A DNA stretch of 42,807 nt. It comes from an uncultured Pelagibacteraceae bacterium (lineage in GTDB: Bacteria; Pseudomonadota; Alphaproteobacteria; Pelagibacterales; Pelagibacteraceae). Positions 16,871 through 24,836 of this stretch are shown here, in pieces. The stretch is taken from NCBI GenBank assembly GCA_902525935.1, contig CABZJA010000009.1, forward strand, positions 1 to 42,807, in the 5' to 3' direction. A model generated the notes under the pieces. It did not search any database. It saw only the letters and a list, made by a program, of their open reading frames with translations, and was not told where the DNA came from. The position numbers and the translations under genes were made by a program. Numbering within the stretch: the stretch's first letter is position 1; the number at the start of each line of letters is the position of its first letter.

Positions 16871-18081
16871 TTAAATAATTCTAATAATGATTTTGCTTTT
16901 ATAAAGTTTTCATTAAATTCTTTTTGTGCTGCACTATCTAGCACAACTCCAGATGCCGCAGATATTTCTGATCTATTTTTATAATTCAATATAGATCTTA
17001 TTATTATGTTAAATCTCATATCTTTATTAAATTTTATATAACCAAAACTACCTGTAAAAATATTTCTATTCTCTTTTTCTTGTTCATTTAATAATTCTAA
17101 AGTTCTTATTTTAGGACAACCTATAACTGATCCACCAGGCATCATAGATTTGATAATATTTTTTATAGTCATACCTTTTAATAGGCTTCCAGATATAGTT
17201 GTAACATAATGAAATAAGTGCCTATATTCCTCAACATACTTTTCTTTATCAATTTTTACTGTTCCTGGAATACAAACTCTGGATAAATCACTTCTTTCCA
17301 TGTCAACAATCATATTATGTTCTTTAGTCTCTTTAGAGTTATTTCTAAAAAACTTTAAAGCACTAGATCTATTCGTTTTTTTTCTTTTTCTTAATGTGCC
17401 AGCAATAGGCTTGGTAATGATTTTGTTGCCCTTTTTTAATAATAAAGTTTCAGGTGAGCAACTTACAATAGAATAATTTTTATCTCTAATCATAAAAGAC
17501 TCTGGTGAAGCATTTGACTTCATTAACCTCCAGAAAAAATTAATTGGATTTATTGAAGATTTATTACGATATTTTGTACAAATTTTTATTTGATATGTTT
17601 CTCCTTGTCTTATTTTTTTTGAAAAAATATCAAATATTTTTTTGTATTTTTGATATTTAATATTCAATTTAAATGGTGATAAAATTTTAGTTGGTTTGAA
17701 ATAATTATTAAATTCTTGCTTTTTTTTGTTTGAAAATATTAAAATATTATCTCTAATTTTAATGATTGTTTCTGGTTTATAAAAAACTCCATTATAAAAA
17801 CCATTTTTAGACTGATTGCTTATTTTAATTCCAAGTAAATAATTTAAAATTTCATATCCAAAAAAACCAATATATTGATCAGTTTCTTTTTTATATTTCA
17901 TTTTTTCAAAAGAGTTTAAAAATTTATGTATATTATTTTTTGTTAAGTTAATTTTTTTAGAAAAATCTGTATAAATATCGTAACCATTATCGACCTTGTA
18001 GATTATCAGTGGCTTATCCGACTGATAAAGTTTTTCTAAATAAGGGTTAAATTTAAGTTTATGCGATTTGTGGTCTTTCAA
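16867..18081 (-). CDS. pabB: Chorismate-binding enzyme, probable aminodeoxychorismate synthase component I
   Basis: 404 residues of the TrpE/PabB/MenF family. The catalytic domain shows QGETYQIKICTKY, ASPESFMI, SCSPETLL, EHNMIVDMERSDLSRVC, HLFHYVTTISG and PGGSVIGCPK; the PGGS form is PabB-like. In the motif that is PIKGT in E. coli PabB, with a nucleophilic lysine, this protein has P225-I-A227-G-T, the TrpE form. The start is a TTG at 18081 that overlaps the MFS stop by 23 bases; the next methionine is at residue 61, too late. It works with PabA and PabC in folate synthesis if the context is right; anthranilate synthase is the alternative. Confidence 0.75.
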   Translation of the reverse strand: MKDHKSHKLKFNPYLEKLYQSDKPLIIYKVDNGYDIYTDFSKKINLTKNNIHKFLNSFEKMKYKKETDQYIGFFGYEILNYLLGIKISNQSKNGFYNGVFYKPETIIKIRDNILIFSNKKKQEFNNYFKPTKILSPFKLNIKYQKYKKIFDIFSKKIRQGETYQIKICTKYRNKSSINPINFFWRLMKSNASPESFMIRDKNYSIVSCSPETLLLKKGNKIITKPIAGTLRKRKKTNRSSALKFFRNNSKETKEHNMIVDMERSDLSRVCIPGTVKIDKEKYVEEYRHLFHYVTTISGSLLKGMTIKNIIKSMMPGGSVIGCPKIRTLELLNEQEKENRNIFTGSFGYIKFNKDMRFNIIIRSILNYKNRSEISAASGVVLDSAAQKEFNENFIKAKSLLELFK

Positions 18082-19279
18082 TTGGCTTCTCTTTTATAGG
18101 TAAATGTATCAAACCAGCAAAAATAGATAATGCGATAGATATGTACCAAGCATAATCAAAATTGCCGTTATGTTCGTAGAAAACTCCACTCAAATAAGCT
18201 CCTAAAAAAGATCCAATTTGATGACTTACAAAAACAATTCCATATAATAGTCCGATATACTTAGTACCAAATACTTTACCTATGATTCCATTTGTTGGTG
18301 GAACTGTTGATAGCCATAACATCCCAAATGTAATTCCAAAGATTACTGAATTGAAAACACTTGGTGGTAGGAATATGAAATAAATTATTGACACTCCTCT
18401 TAGTAGATAAATTGCACTTAATATAATTTTTTGACTGTATTTGGTTGCTAGGTACCCACTTGTAATTGTTCCAACCATATTAAAAAGTCCGATTAATGCC
18501 AAGACCATTGCTGCACACCAATCTGGTAATCCTTTATCAATCATGTACGTGGGTATATGAGTTGCAACTAAAGCAATGTGCCAACCACATACAAAGAAAC
18601 CTAACGTAAGATAGATGTAACTTTTATTTGAAAAAGCCTCTTTTAAAGCTTCTCTAGCTGTTTGATGGTTATTTTGATTTGTACCAACAGGTATTTTTGG
18701 TGTTGAAACAAAAAATGCTACAATTAATCCTAAACCTAAAAAGAAACAGAAAAATAACATTGTATTTTCCCACCCATGTTCAACAAGTGAATATCTAGTG
18801 ATTAGTGGTGATATAAAATATCCAAAAGATCCTGCTGAAGTTACTATTCCTGTTGCTATTGTTCTGCTTGAAACTGGAAAATGTTTTGCAACAACTGAAA
18901 CAGGTATACTGATAGCTGTGGATCCCAATCCAACGCCAACTAATATTCCAATTGTTATAGTAAAATAATAACCAGTATTAAAACCTGAATAAAATAATAA
19001 AATCGCTAATAAATAAAAAACAAAACCAATAAAGATTGCAATATTACCACCATACTTGTCAGTAATAATTCCAAACATAGGACTGAAAACACCCCACAAT
19101 AAGAGCTGTAATCCCATTGTAAAACCGAACTGAGTTATGGTGATATCCAAATCAGTTGCAAAATCAAAATAAAACATTCCAAAAGTTTGTCTTATTCCTA
19201 ATGCGATAATAACAACAACAGATGCGGCTATTACGGTAACTAATGCTTTCTTTGTTGGAAAAAATTTGGTGTCATTCAT
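18059..19279 (-). CDS. Major facilitator superfamily transporter
   Basis: 406 residues and 12 predicted membrane segments with a central charged loop near 200-215. The loop 2-3 motif is recognisable as FGIITDKYGGN. The first helix region (ALGIRQTFGMFYFDFATDLDI) and overall pattern resemble monocarboxylate/oxalate-formate porters. It sits inside an overlapping run of amino-acid and folate genes (4-base overlap with metC, 23-base overlap with pabB). The substrate cannot be read. Confidence 0.85.
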   Translation of the reverse strand: MNDTKFFPTKKALVTVIAASVVVIIALGIRQTFGMFYFDFATDLDITITQFGFTMGLQLLLWGVFSPMFGIITDKYGGNIAIFIGFVFYLLAILLFYSGFNTGYYFTITIGILVGVGLGSTAISIPVSVVAKHFPVSSRTIATGIVTSAGSFGYFISPLITRYSLVEHGWENTMLFFCFFLGLGLIVAFFVSTPKIPVGTNQNNHQTAREALKEAFSNKSYIYLTLGFFVCGWHIALVATHIPTYMIDKGLPDWCAAMVLALIGLFNMVGTITSGYLATKYSQKIILSAIYLLRGVSIIYFIFLPPSVFNSVIFGITFGMLWLSTVPPTNGIIGKVFGTKYIGLLYGIVFVSHQIGSFLGAYLSGVFYEHNGNFDYAWYISIALSIFAGLIHLPIKEKPIERPQIA

Positions 19280-20454
19280 CTTACAGATCTAATAGCCTGT
19301 TTAATGTCAGCAATCAAATCATTTGGATCTTCTAAACCAATATGCAATCTTATAATATGTTCGTTATTACTCAGCTTTGTGTAGCTCCTGTTGCCCAGTG
19401 CCAATTTGTCTTGATATAAAGCAAGACTTTCAAATCCTCCCCAGCTGTAACCATGGGCAAATAATTTTAGGTTATTCATAAATTTTATAACAGAGTTTTT
19501 ATTTTTAGAAATAATTTTTACACCCATTAACCCAGATGACCCTGAGTAATACTTTTTCCACATATTGTATTGTTTGATATTTTTTTTAATTGGGTAAAAA
19601 ACCTCTTTAACTTTTTGTTGTTTACTCAAAAAATTAGCTACCTTAATTGTATTTTCTTGATGCTTGTCTAACCTAATATCCAATGTTCTTATTCCTCTCA
19701 TAATTAAATAGGCATCATCAGGACTTAGTCTTAAACCAACTGCTTTTTGACTTAATTCCACTTGCTTAAAAAGTCTTTTTTTAATAGCTAAACTGCCACC
19801 CATAACATCCGAATGTCCAGAATAATATTTTGTAGCTGAAACTATAGACATATCAAAACCTAAGTCTAAAGGCTTTATTAAATAAGGTGTTCCCCAAGTG
19901 TTATCAATAGCTGTATAAATTTTATTATTCTTGGCAAAAGATAATATTTTTTTTAAATCTTGAAATTCAAATGTGTTACTTCCTGGGTTTTCAACAAAAA
20001 TAAGTTTAGTCTTATTTGTAATTTTTTTTTTTAAGTCATCTAAGTTTTTTGGATCATAAAATACTGCTTTAATATTGAATTTATTTAAATAGTCTTCGGT
20101 TAAAAATCTTGTGGGAGAGTAGACTGAGTCCGTTATAATGATTTCATCGCCAGGTCTTGCAACACTAATCACTCCAAGAAAAACTGCACCAAATCCTGTT
20201 GGAGTTAAATAAACTTGATAAGCATTTTCAATTTTTCTTAATAGTTCTTGTAGTGCAAAAGTTGTTGATGTTCCTTTTCGACCATAATCAAAATTTTTGC
20301 TTAAGGGATTTTTTTTATAATTATTTTGTGTTTTCTTTATATCTTGAAGAGTTTTAAATATTATTGTTGAAGCTCTTACTACTGGCGGATTAACTGACTG
20401 ATTTTGATAATCTTTTCCTACTTGTTTTAAAAAAGTTTTAACTGAATTAACCAT
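19276..20454 (-). CDS. metC: Cystathionine beta-lyase-like PLP enzyme
   Basis: 392 residues of the Cys/Met metabolism PLP family. The cofactor lysine is in VSATKYYSGHSDVMGG, the PLP-phosphate-binding region precedes it (YLTPTGFGAVFLGVISVARPGDEIIITDSVY), and DNTWGTPYLIKPLDLG holds the PLP-binding Asp. The C-terminal SWGGFESL motif is typical of cystathionine beta-lyases. It would cleave cystathionine to homocysteine, pyruvate and ammonia. It heads the six-gene operon. Related lyases with other specificity cannot be excluded. Confidence 0.8.
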   Translation of the reverse strand: MVNSVKTFLKQVGKDYQNQSVNPPVVRASTIIFKTLQDIKKTQNNYKKNPLSKNFDYGRKGTSTTFALQELLRKIENAYQVYLTPTGFGAVFLGVISVARPGDEIIITDSVYSPTRFLTEDYLNKFNIKAVFYDPKNLDDLKKKITNKTKLIFVENPGSNTFEFQDLKKILSFAKNNKIYTAIDNTWGTPYLIKPLDLGFDMSIVSATKYYSGHSDVMGGSLAIKKRLFKQVELSQKAVGLRLSPDDAYLIMRGIRTLDIRLDKHQENTIKVANFLSKQQKVKEVFYPIKKNIKQYNMWKKYYSGSSGLMGVKIISKNKNSVIKFMNNLKLFAHGYSWGGFESLALYQDKLALGNRSYTKLSNNEHIIRLHIGLEDPNDLIADIKQAIRSVR

Positions 20455-20474
20455 AAAAAAATTGATTAGTTATA

Positions 20475-20503
20475 TTGACAATGCTATATCCCTCAAATAA
20501 GTC
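20475..20503 (+). promoter_or_regulatory. Possible promoter of the 27-aa basic protein gene
   Basis: A consensus TTGACA at 20475-20480 is followed 17 bases later by a weak TAAGTC at the -10 position, about 27 bases before the start codon. The good -35 and the position support it; the -10 is poor. Confidence 0.3.
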
Positions 20504-20529
20504 AATAAAATTGTAAAACTAAGGAGATT

Positions 20530-20613
20530 ATGGGATACCCTAAAAAGCATAGAGGTCGAAGGAAAATGGGCTCTAAAAAAAGAAGAGCAAGAAAAAAGAA
20601 TAAGAAAAAGTAA
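20530..20613 (+). CDS. Very small, highly basic protein (27 aa)
   Basis: The frame reads MGYPKKHRGRRKMGSKKR and then RARKKNKKK. Of 27 residues, 18 are Lys, Arg or His and none is acidic. The start has one of the best Shine-Dalgarno sequences in the window (AAGGAG at 20521-20526), followed closely by ATG. The gene sits alone in a plus-strand island between divergent metC and convergent mnmA. Composition resembles tiny ribosome-associated proteins (Thx/bS22-like or the AURKAIP1/COX24 type), probably binding rRNA. The family call is a guess; existence of the gene is well supported by the ribosome site. Confidence 0.72.
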   Translation: MGYPKKHRGRRKMGSKKRRARKKNKKK

Positions 20614-20619
20614 AATTAA

Positions 20620-21738
20620 TTATTCTTTAATCCAACCACCACCAAGAACTTTGTGACCATATTGGTCTTTTTTGTAAAAGACACATGCTTGTCCAGGCGA
20701 AATACCATCTTCAGAATTATCTAAATTTACTTCAGCGTCATTCTCGTTAATAAAATTTATATTGGCACTTAATAACTTTCCTGCAGACCTAACTTTGACT
20801 AATATATTTTCGTTTAATTCATTTTTATCAGATAGTAGGTTGATATTTTTTAAATTAATTTTCTTTTTTCCAAGATGTTCTCTTCCTCCAACAATTATTT
20901 CGTTATTTTCTGCATCAATTTTAATTACATATAGTGCCTCTTTGTCAGCTACTTTAATTCCTTTTCTTTGGCCAATAGTAAAATTTATAATTCCATTATG
21001 AACGCCTATTACTTCACCATTTAGATTTTTAATATTGCCTTTTTTTAAAGAATCTGGCTTAAACTTTTTTATTACTGATGAATAGTCTCCGTTGGGAACA
21101 AAACATATATCTTGACTATCTGGCTTATCTGCAACATTTAAATTTAGTTTTTTGGCAATATCTCTAGTTTCATTTTTTAACATTCCGCCTAACGGAAATC
21201 GTAAAAAATTTAATTGCTCTCTAGTAGTATTAAATAGAAAATAACTTTGATCTCTATTTTCATCTACTGCTCTATACATATTATTTTTTTCATTAATTGT
21301 TATATTTTTTACATAATGACCTGTAATCAAGGCATCAGCATTTAAATCTTTAGCAACTTCATACAAATCTTTAAATTTGACAGTTTGATTGCACTGTACG
21401 CATGGTATTGGAGTTTCTCCTTTTAAGTAACTTTCTACAAAATTATCAATAACTCCTTGCTTAAATTTATCTTGGTAATAAAGAATTTTATGATCAATAT
21501 CTAATTTATGAGCAACTCTTTTTGCATCTATTACATCTTGTCCAGAGCAACAAACTTTTGAATTAACAGCTTCTTTGCTATCATTGTATAATTTTAAAGT
21601 TATTCCAGTTACATTGTAACCTTGCATTTTCATTAAACCAGCAACTGTAGATGAGTCTACACCGCCAGACATAGCTACAATTACTTTTGTATCAAATGGT
21701 TTCTTATCTAATCCAATTGAGTTTAAATCTAAATTCAT
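20620..21738 (-). CDS. mnmA: tRNA-specific 2-thiouridylase MnmA
   Basis: 372 residues. The PP-loop SGGVDSS lies at 24-30. The catalytic cysteine pair is C113 (IPCVQCN) and C212 (SQDICFVP), with the FTIGQRKGI and SPGQACVFY segments of the C-terminal domains. The enzyme installs sulfur on U34 of Lys, Glu and Gln tRNAs using ATP and a relay from cysteine desulfurase. It converges on the 27-aa gene with 6 bases between stops and diverges from the DUF3553 gene by 41 bases. Confidence 0.95.
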   Translation of the reverse strand: MNLDLNSIGLDKKPFDTKVIVAMSGGVDSSTVAGLMKMQGYNVTGITLKLYNDSKEAVNSKVCCSGQDVIDAKRVAHKLDIDHKILYYQDKFKQGVIDNFVESYLKGETPIPCVQCNQTVKFKDLYEVAKDLNADALITGHYVKNITINEKNNMYRAVDENRDQSYFLFNTTREQLNFLRFPLGGMLKNETRDIAKKLNLNVADKPDSQDICFVPNGDYSSVIKKFKPDSLKKGNIKNLNGEVIGVHNGIINFTIGQRKGIKVADKEALYVIKIDAENNEIIVGGREHLGKKKINLKNINLLSDKNELNENILVKVRSAGKLLSANINFINENDAEVNLDNSEDGISPGQACVFYKKDQYGHKVLGGGWIKE

Positions 21739-21779
21739 GTGGTGGTATTTATACTCATTTCTATTATAAGTAAAATAAA

Positions 21780-21947
21780 ATGATTTTAGATTTTGAACCA
21801 GGTGATAAAGTTATAAATCCTAATAATAAAGATTGGGGAATAGGACAAGTACAGTCAATTATTAAAGAAAAAGTAACTGTTAATTTCGAAAATGTAGGAA
21901 AAAAAGTTATCAATGCAAAAAATATTGAATTAGAAAAGTTAGAATAA
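21780..21947 (+). CDS. DUF3553 small protein
   Basis: 55 residues: [20 protein letters not shown] followed by [24 protein letters not shown]. The pattern of a short beta barrel with W-G-x-G-Q-V-Q-S and T-V-N-F-E is what I know as DUF3553, a small family in alphaproteobacteria of unknown role. It has no membrane segment. Its stop is directly followed by the cysQ start codon (TAA then ATG), so the two are translationally linked. Confidence 0.8.
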   Translation: MILDFEPGDKVINPNNKDWGIGQVQSIIKEKVTVNFENVGKKVINAKNIELEKLE

Positions 21948-22718
21948 ATGAAACAAATCGAAATAAAAGCAACAATTGAAAAACTGATTGATACTTTTTT
22001 ATATGCGGGAAAAGTTTCAATAGAATTAAGGGAAAAAGGGTTAATAAAAGAAATTAAGGAAGATAACACACCTGTTAGCAATGGTGATCTCGAAGTTAAT
22101 AGAATTTTAACTGAAAAAATAAATGATTTAACTCCTCAAATACCAATTGTATCAGAAGAAACTAGTCATAATAAATCCAAGAGAGATTTAAAAAATTTTT
22201 GGCTAATAGATCCTATTGATGGAACTTATGATTACATTAATGATCTTAATGAATTTACTTTAAATGCTGGTTTAATTATTAATAATCGAGCCGTAGCAGG
22301 TATAATATATGCACCTGCTAAAAAAAGATTATTTTATTCTTACGATAAAGGTTTTTCATTTGAAATCATTAACAATAAACATGTAAAATTAGACTGTTCA
22401 AAAATTTCAAATAATAAAATTAAATTTGTGTCATATTCAAACAAACTAAGACCTGAAATTAATAAAATATATCAATCAATGAATGTTACTGAATATAAAA
22501 GGATGAAAAGTTCTTTAAAATTTTGTGTCATAGCTTCAAATGAATACGACGGCTACGTTGCAGAGCCAAGAGCATGTGAATGGGATATAGCAGCTGGGCA
22601 TGCTATTCTTGAAAATGCAGGGGGTATAGTTACAGATTTTGAGGGAAATGAAATACTTTACGGAAAAGAAAATTTTAAAAATCCTAGTATTATTTTGAAA
22701 AGAAATAAAAATATATAA
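21948..22718 (+). CDS. cysQ: 3'(2'),5'-bisphosphate nucleotidase / inositol monophosphatase family
   Basis: 256 residues with the family's metal-binding motifs: SEE at 69-71, D88-P-I-D91-G-T and the late CEWDIAAGHAILENAGG. Lithium-sensitive phosphatases of this family act on PAP/PAPS or inositol phosphate. The compact size and VSEETSH context fit CysQ, which would drain PAP from sulfate or coenzyme A metabolism. It lies in a mini-operon DUF3553-cysQ-small membrane protein. An inositol or other sugar phosphatase role is the alternative. Confidence 0.8.
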   Translation: MKQIEIKATIEKLIDTFLYAGKVSIELREKGLIKEIKEDNTPVSNGDLEVNRILTEKINDLTPQIPIVSEETSHNKSKRDLKNFWLIDPIDGTYDYINDLNEFTLNAGLIINNRAVAGIIYAPAKKRLFYSYDKGFSFEIINNKHVKLDCSKISNNKIKFVSYSNKLRPEINKIYQSMNVTEYKRMKSSLKFCVIASNEYDGYVAEPRACEWDIAAGHAILENAGGIVTDFEGNEILYGKENFKNPSIILKRNKNI

Positions 22719-22867
22719 TGAGTGAACAATTAAGAATAATATTAATCATAATAGTTTCTGTATCAATTTTTGGATTAATAGTTTTTGTGTTGGTAAAAAA
22801 CTATATCAAAAGTAAAATTCATTATTATTTAGAGGAAAAGAATAAAAAGTCTAAAGAAGATTTATAA
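22718..22867 (+). CDS. Small single-pass membrane protein (49 aa)
   Basis: Begins MSEQLRIILIIIVSVSIFG with one hydrophobic segment (about 6-27), followed by a charged tail (KNYIKSKIHYYLEEKNKKSKEDL). The start overlaps the cysQ stop by one base (TAATG), strong evidence of translational coupling. The end overlaps convergent recX by 17 bases. No family recognised. Confidence 0.6.
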   Translation: MSEQLRIILIIIVSVSIFGLIVFVLVKNYIKSKIHYYLEEKNKKSKEDL

Positions 22868-23414
22868 TTTTCAAATATTCCTCTTTATCTAGTTCCATTA
22901 CTCTTCTAGAAACTTCAAAATCAAATCCAGATCTTGCTAATATACCAATGTCTTTTTTATAGAATAAAGGTCTATTATCTTCAGTTCTTGAAGGACCAAT
23001 TTTTTTTTTTTTACAAATTTTTATGGCTGAAAAAAAATCTTGATCTTCATTATTTTCATTAATTTGTTCAATTGTATTTTTTATGTATTTCTCCCCAACT
23101 CCTTTGCTTATTAAATAATTTCTAATCTTATTTATTGATGAACCTCTTTGAATTAGACTTTTTGCTTTTGTTTCTGAATAAAATTTATCATTTATAAATT
23201 TAGATCTTTCTAAATCTTCAGCTACAATCTCGATTAGATCTGAAATATTGCTTCTTTTAACGTTATCAACTTTAGATCTTAAATATTTCTTTAAAAGGTA
23301 TGTTTTTAGCTGTTGTTTTGATGGTGCAAATTTTTCTACATAATTAAGTGCAAAGTTGCGCATTTCATCAATTGTAGCTTCTAAATTTTTTTTTTTATTT
23401 TTTATAGGAATCAT
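22851..23414 (-). CDS. recX: RecX family regulator
   Basis: 187 residues from the ATG at 23414. The frame is open to 23453, but the extra 13 residues (MFNHQGYIILNAI) would run across the start of the divergent gene and do not look like RecX. The body has the family's repeated three-helix units: MRNFALNYVEKFAPSKQQLKTYLLKK, LERSKFINDKFYSETKAKSLIQRGSSINKIRNYLISKGV and the C-terminal RSGFDFEVSRRVMELD. RecX modulates RecA filaments. No recA is in the window. Confidence 0.78.
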   Translation of the reverse strand: MIPIKNKKKNLEATIDEMRNFALNYVEKFAPSKQQLKTYLLKKYLRSKVDNVKRSNISDLIEIVAEDLERSKFINDKFYSETKAKSLIQRGSSINKIRNYLISKGVGEKYIKNTIEQINENNEDQDFFSAIKICKKKKIGPSRTEDNRPLFYKKDIGILARSGFDFEVSRRVMELDKEEYLKIINLL

Positions 23415-23441
23415 TATTGCATTTAATATAATATAACCCTG

Positions 23442-23915
23442 ATGATTGAACAAATATCTGCATTTTTTACAGTAGAAATGATTTATATGTGGTTGAATAT
23501 AGGTGTAATACCATTTTGGTTAATGCTTATTTTTTTTCCACAAACTAAAGTTTGTGGTTTATTTGTTACATCAATAATTCCAACATTTATTTTGGCAAGT
23601 GTTTATGTCTATCTATTATATATATTCTTTTTTGCCGGATATGATTTTGATAAAAACTTTATTTTATATTTGAGTTTTTACGATCTAGCTGAACTTTTTG
23701 AGAGTAATGAGTTTTTAATTTTATTTTGGACGCACTTCCTTGCTGTAAATATATTTTGTGGATCTTGGATTGTTAGAGATAGCCAGAGATTTTATATGTC
23801 AAAAATTCTAGTCTTTTTTCCTTTAATAATCACATATTTTGTTGGTCCTATAGGAATATTTATATACTGGGTGATAAGAATTTTTTTTGCAAAAAGAATA
23901 AGTTTGTTTGATTAA
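23442..23915 (+). CDS. ABA4-like (DUF4281) membrane protein
   Basis: 157 residues with four hydrophobic segments (about 10-29, 37-64, 96-113, 122-147). The stretch LILFWTHFLAVNIFCGSWIVRDSQR followed by GPIGIFIYWVIR is the ABA4-like/DUF4281 signature. The plant homologue is needed for neoxanthin formation; the bacterial role is unknown. It ends two bases from the convergent rhodanese stop. Confidence 0.72.
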   Translation: MIEQISAFFTVEMIYMWLNIGVIPFWLMLIFFPQTKVCGLFVTSIIPTFILASVYVYLLYIFFFAGYDFDKNFILYLSFYDLAELFESNEFLILFWTHFLAVNIFCGSWIVRDSQRFYMSKILVFFPLIITYFVGPIGIFIYWVIRIFFAKRISLFD

Positions 23916-23917
23916 AT

Positions 23918-24304
23918 TTATTTCTCTACTTTAAAGCCGCTGCTTTTCATTTGAGAAAAGCCACCATCTATATGTGAAATTTTTTCAAACCCCATGTCTT
24001 TCAATGATTTTGTGGCTAGAGCAGATCTTAATCCACCTGCACAAAATAAAACCATTTCTTTATCCATATCTATCTTGCCTTCTTTAAAGTAAGGACTATC
24101 TGGATCCATCCAAAACTCTAACATTCCTCTTGGAATATGATGAGAATTTTCTATTCTTCCCATTTTTTCTAATTCTCGGATATCTCTTATGTCTATTAGA
24201 TTGCATTTATCACTGTTTACCATCTCCAATGCTTCCGCTGGAGAAAGAGTCTTGATTTCTGTTAAAGCTTCTGCGACTAATGTTTGTGCTGATTTAATGC
24301 TCAT
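23918..24304 (-). CDS. Rhodanese-like sulfurtransferase
   Basis: 128 residues, a single rhodanese domain with the active-site loop C88-A-G-G-L-R-S after the MVLF strand, and the CNLIDIRDIRELEKMGRIENSHHIPRG N-terminal signature. It has no signal peptide, so it is cytoplasmic. It would carry a persulfide sulfur; partner unknown. Given the sulfur theme of the window and MnmA nearby, a relay role is possible but unproven. Confidence 0.88.
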   Translation of the reverse strand: MSIKSAQTLVAEALTEIKTLSPAEALEMVNSDKCNLIDIRDIRELEKMGRIENSHHIPRGMLEFWMDPDSPYFKEGKIDMDKEMVLFCAGGLRSALATKSLKDMGFEKISHIDGGFSQMKSSGFKVEK

Positions 24305-24347
24305 AAATGTTTAATACATCATTATAAATTATAATCTACGAAAAAAT

Positions 24348-24800
24348 ATGCCAAATAAAGCTCCTAATTTCAAAATCCCATCTACTAATTCAAAGCTTTT
24401 AGAGCTAAAGAAAATCAAAAGTAAATATAAAGTTTTATATTTTTATCCAAAGGATAATACGCCTGGCTGCACAATTGAAACAAAAGACTTCAACTCTCTA
24501 CTTTCACAATTTAAGAAACTAGACTGTGAAGTTATTGGTATTTCAAAAGATAGCATGGAAAGTCATGAAAAATTTAGAGATAAATTCAAAATTAAGTTTG
24601 ATTTAGTGGCAGACGTAAAAAAAGAAGCAATTAAGGCATATAAGGTTTGGGGTAAGAAAAAATTCATGGGTAGGGAATTTATGGGGCTTATTAGAAGTAC
24701 TTTTTTATTAAAAGATGACAAAATTATTAAAGAATGGCGTTCAGTAAAAGTTAAAGACCACGCCAAAGAAGTTTTAGAATATTTAAAAAATCAAAATTGA
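24348..24800 (+). CDS. bcp: Thiol peroxidase of the BCP/PrxQ family
   Basis: 150 residues. The peroxidatic C41 is in FYPKDNTPGCTIETKDF; the usual nearby resolving Cys (five residues on) is absent, since the position is Lys or Asp, so it is a 1-Cys-type member or resolves with another thiol. It reduces hydroperoxides using thioredoxin-like donors in the cytoplasm. It is divergent from the rhodanese gene (43 bases) and ends at a bidirectional terminator. Confidence 0.88.
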   Translation: MPNKAPNFKIPSTNSKLLELKKIKSKYKVLYFYPKDNTPGCTIETKDFNSLLSQFKKLDCEVIGISKDSMESHEKFRDKFKIKFDLVADVKKEAIKAYKVWGKKKFMGREFMGLIRSTFLLKDDKIIKEWRSVKVKDHAKEVLEYLKNQN

Positions 24801-24836
24801 TTTGGGACCTAAAAGGCCCCAAATATTATATTTTTT
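24800..24836. terminator. Bidirectional terminator between bcp and amt
   Basis: An 11-base stem (24800-24810 with 24814-24824, one A-C mismatch) closes a 3-base AAA loop, followed by an A+T stretch ending in TTTTTT on the plus strand. It separates the convergent bcp and amt genes. Confidence 0.72.

Noticed and set aside
23415-23453. Longer recX from the ATG at 23453
   Set aside because: It would overlap the divergent gene start at 23442 and adds residues unlike RecX.
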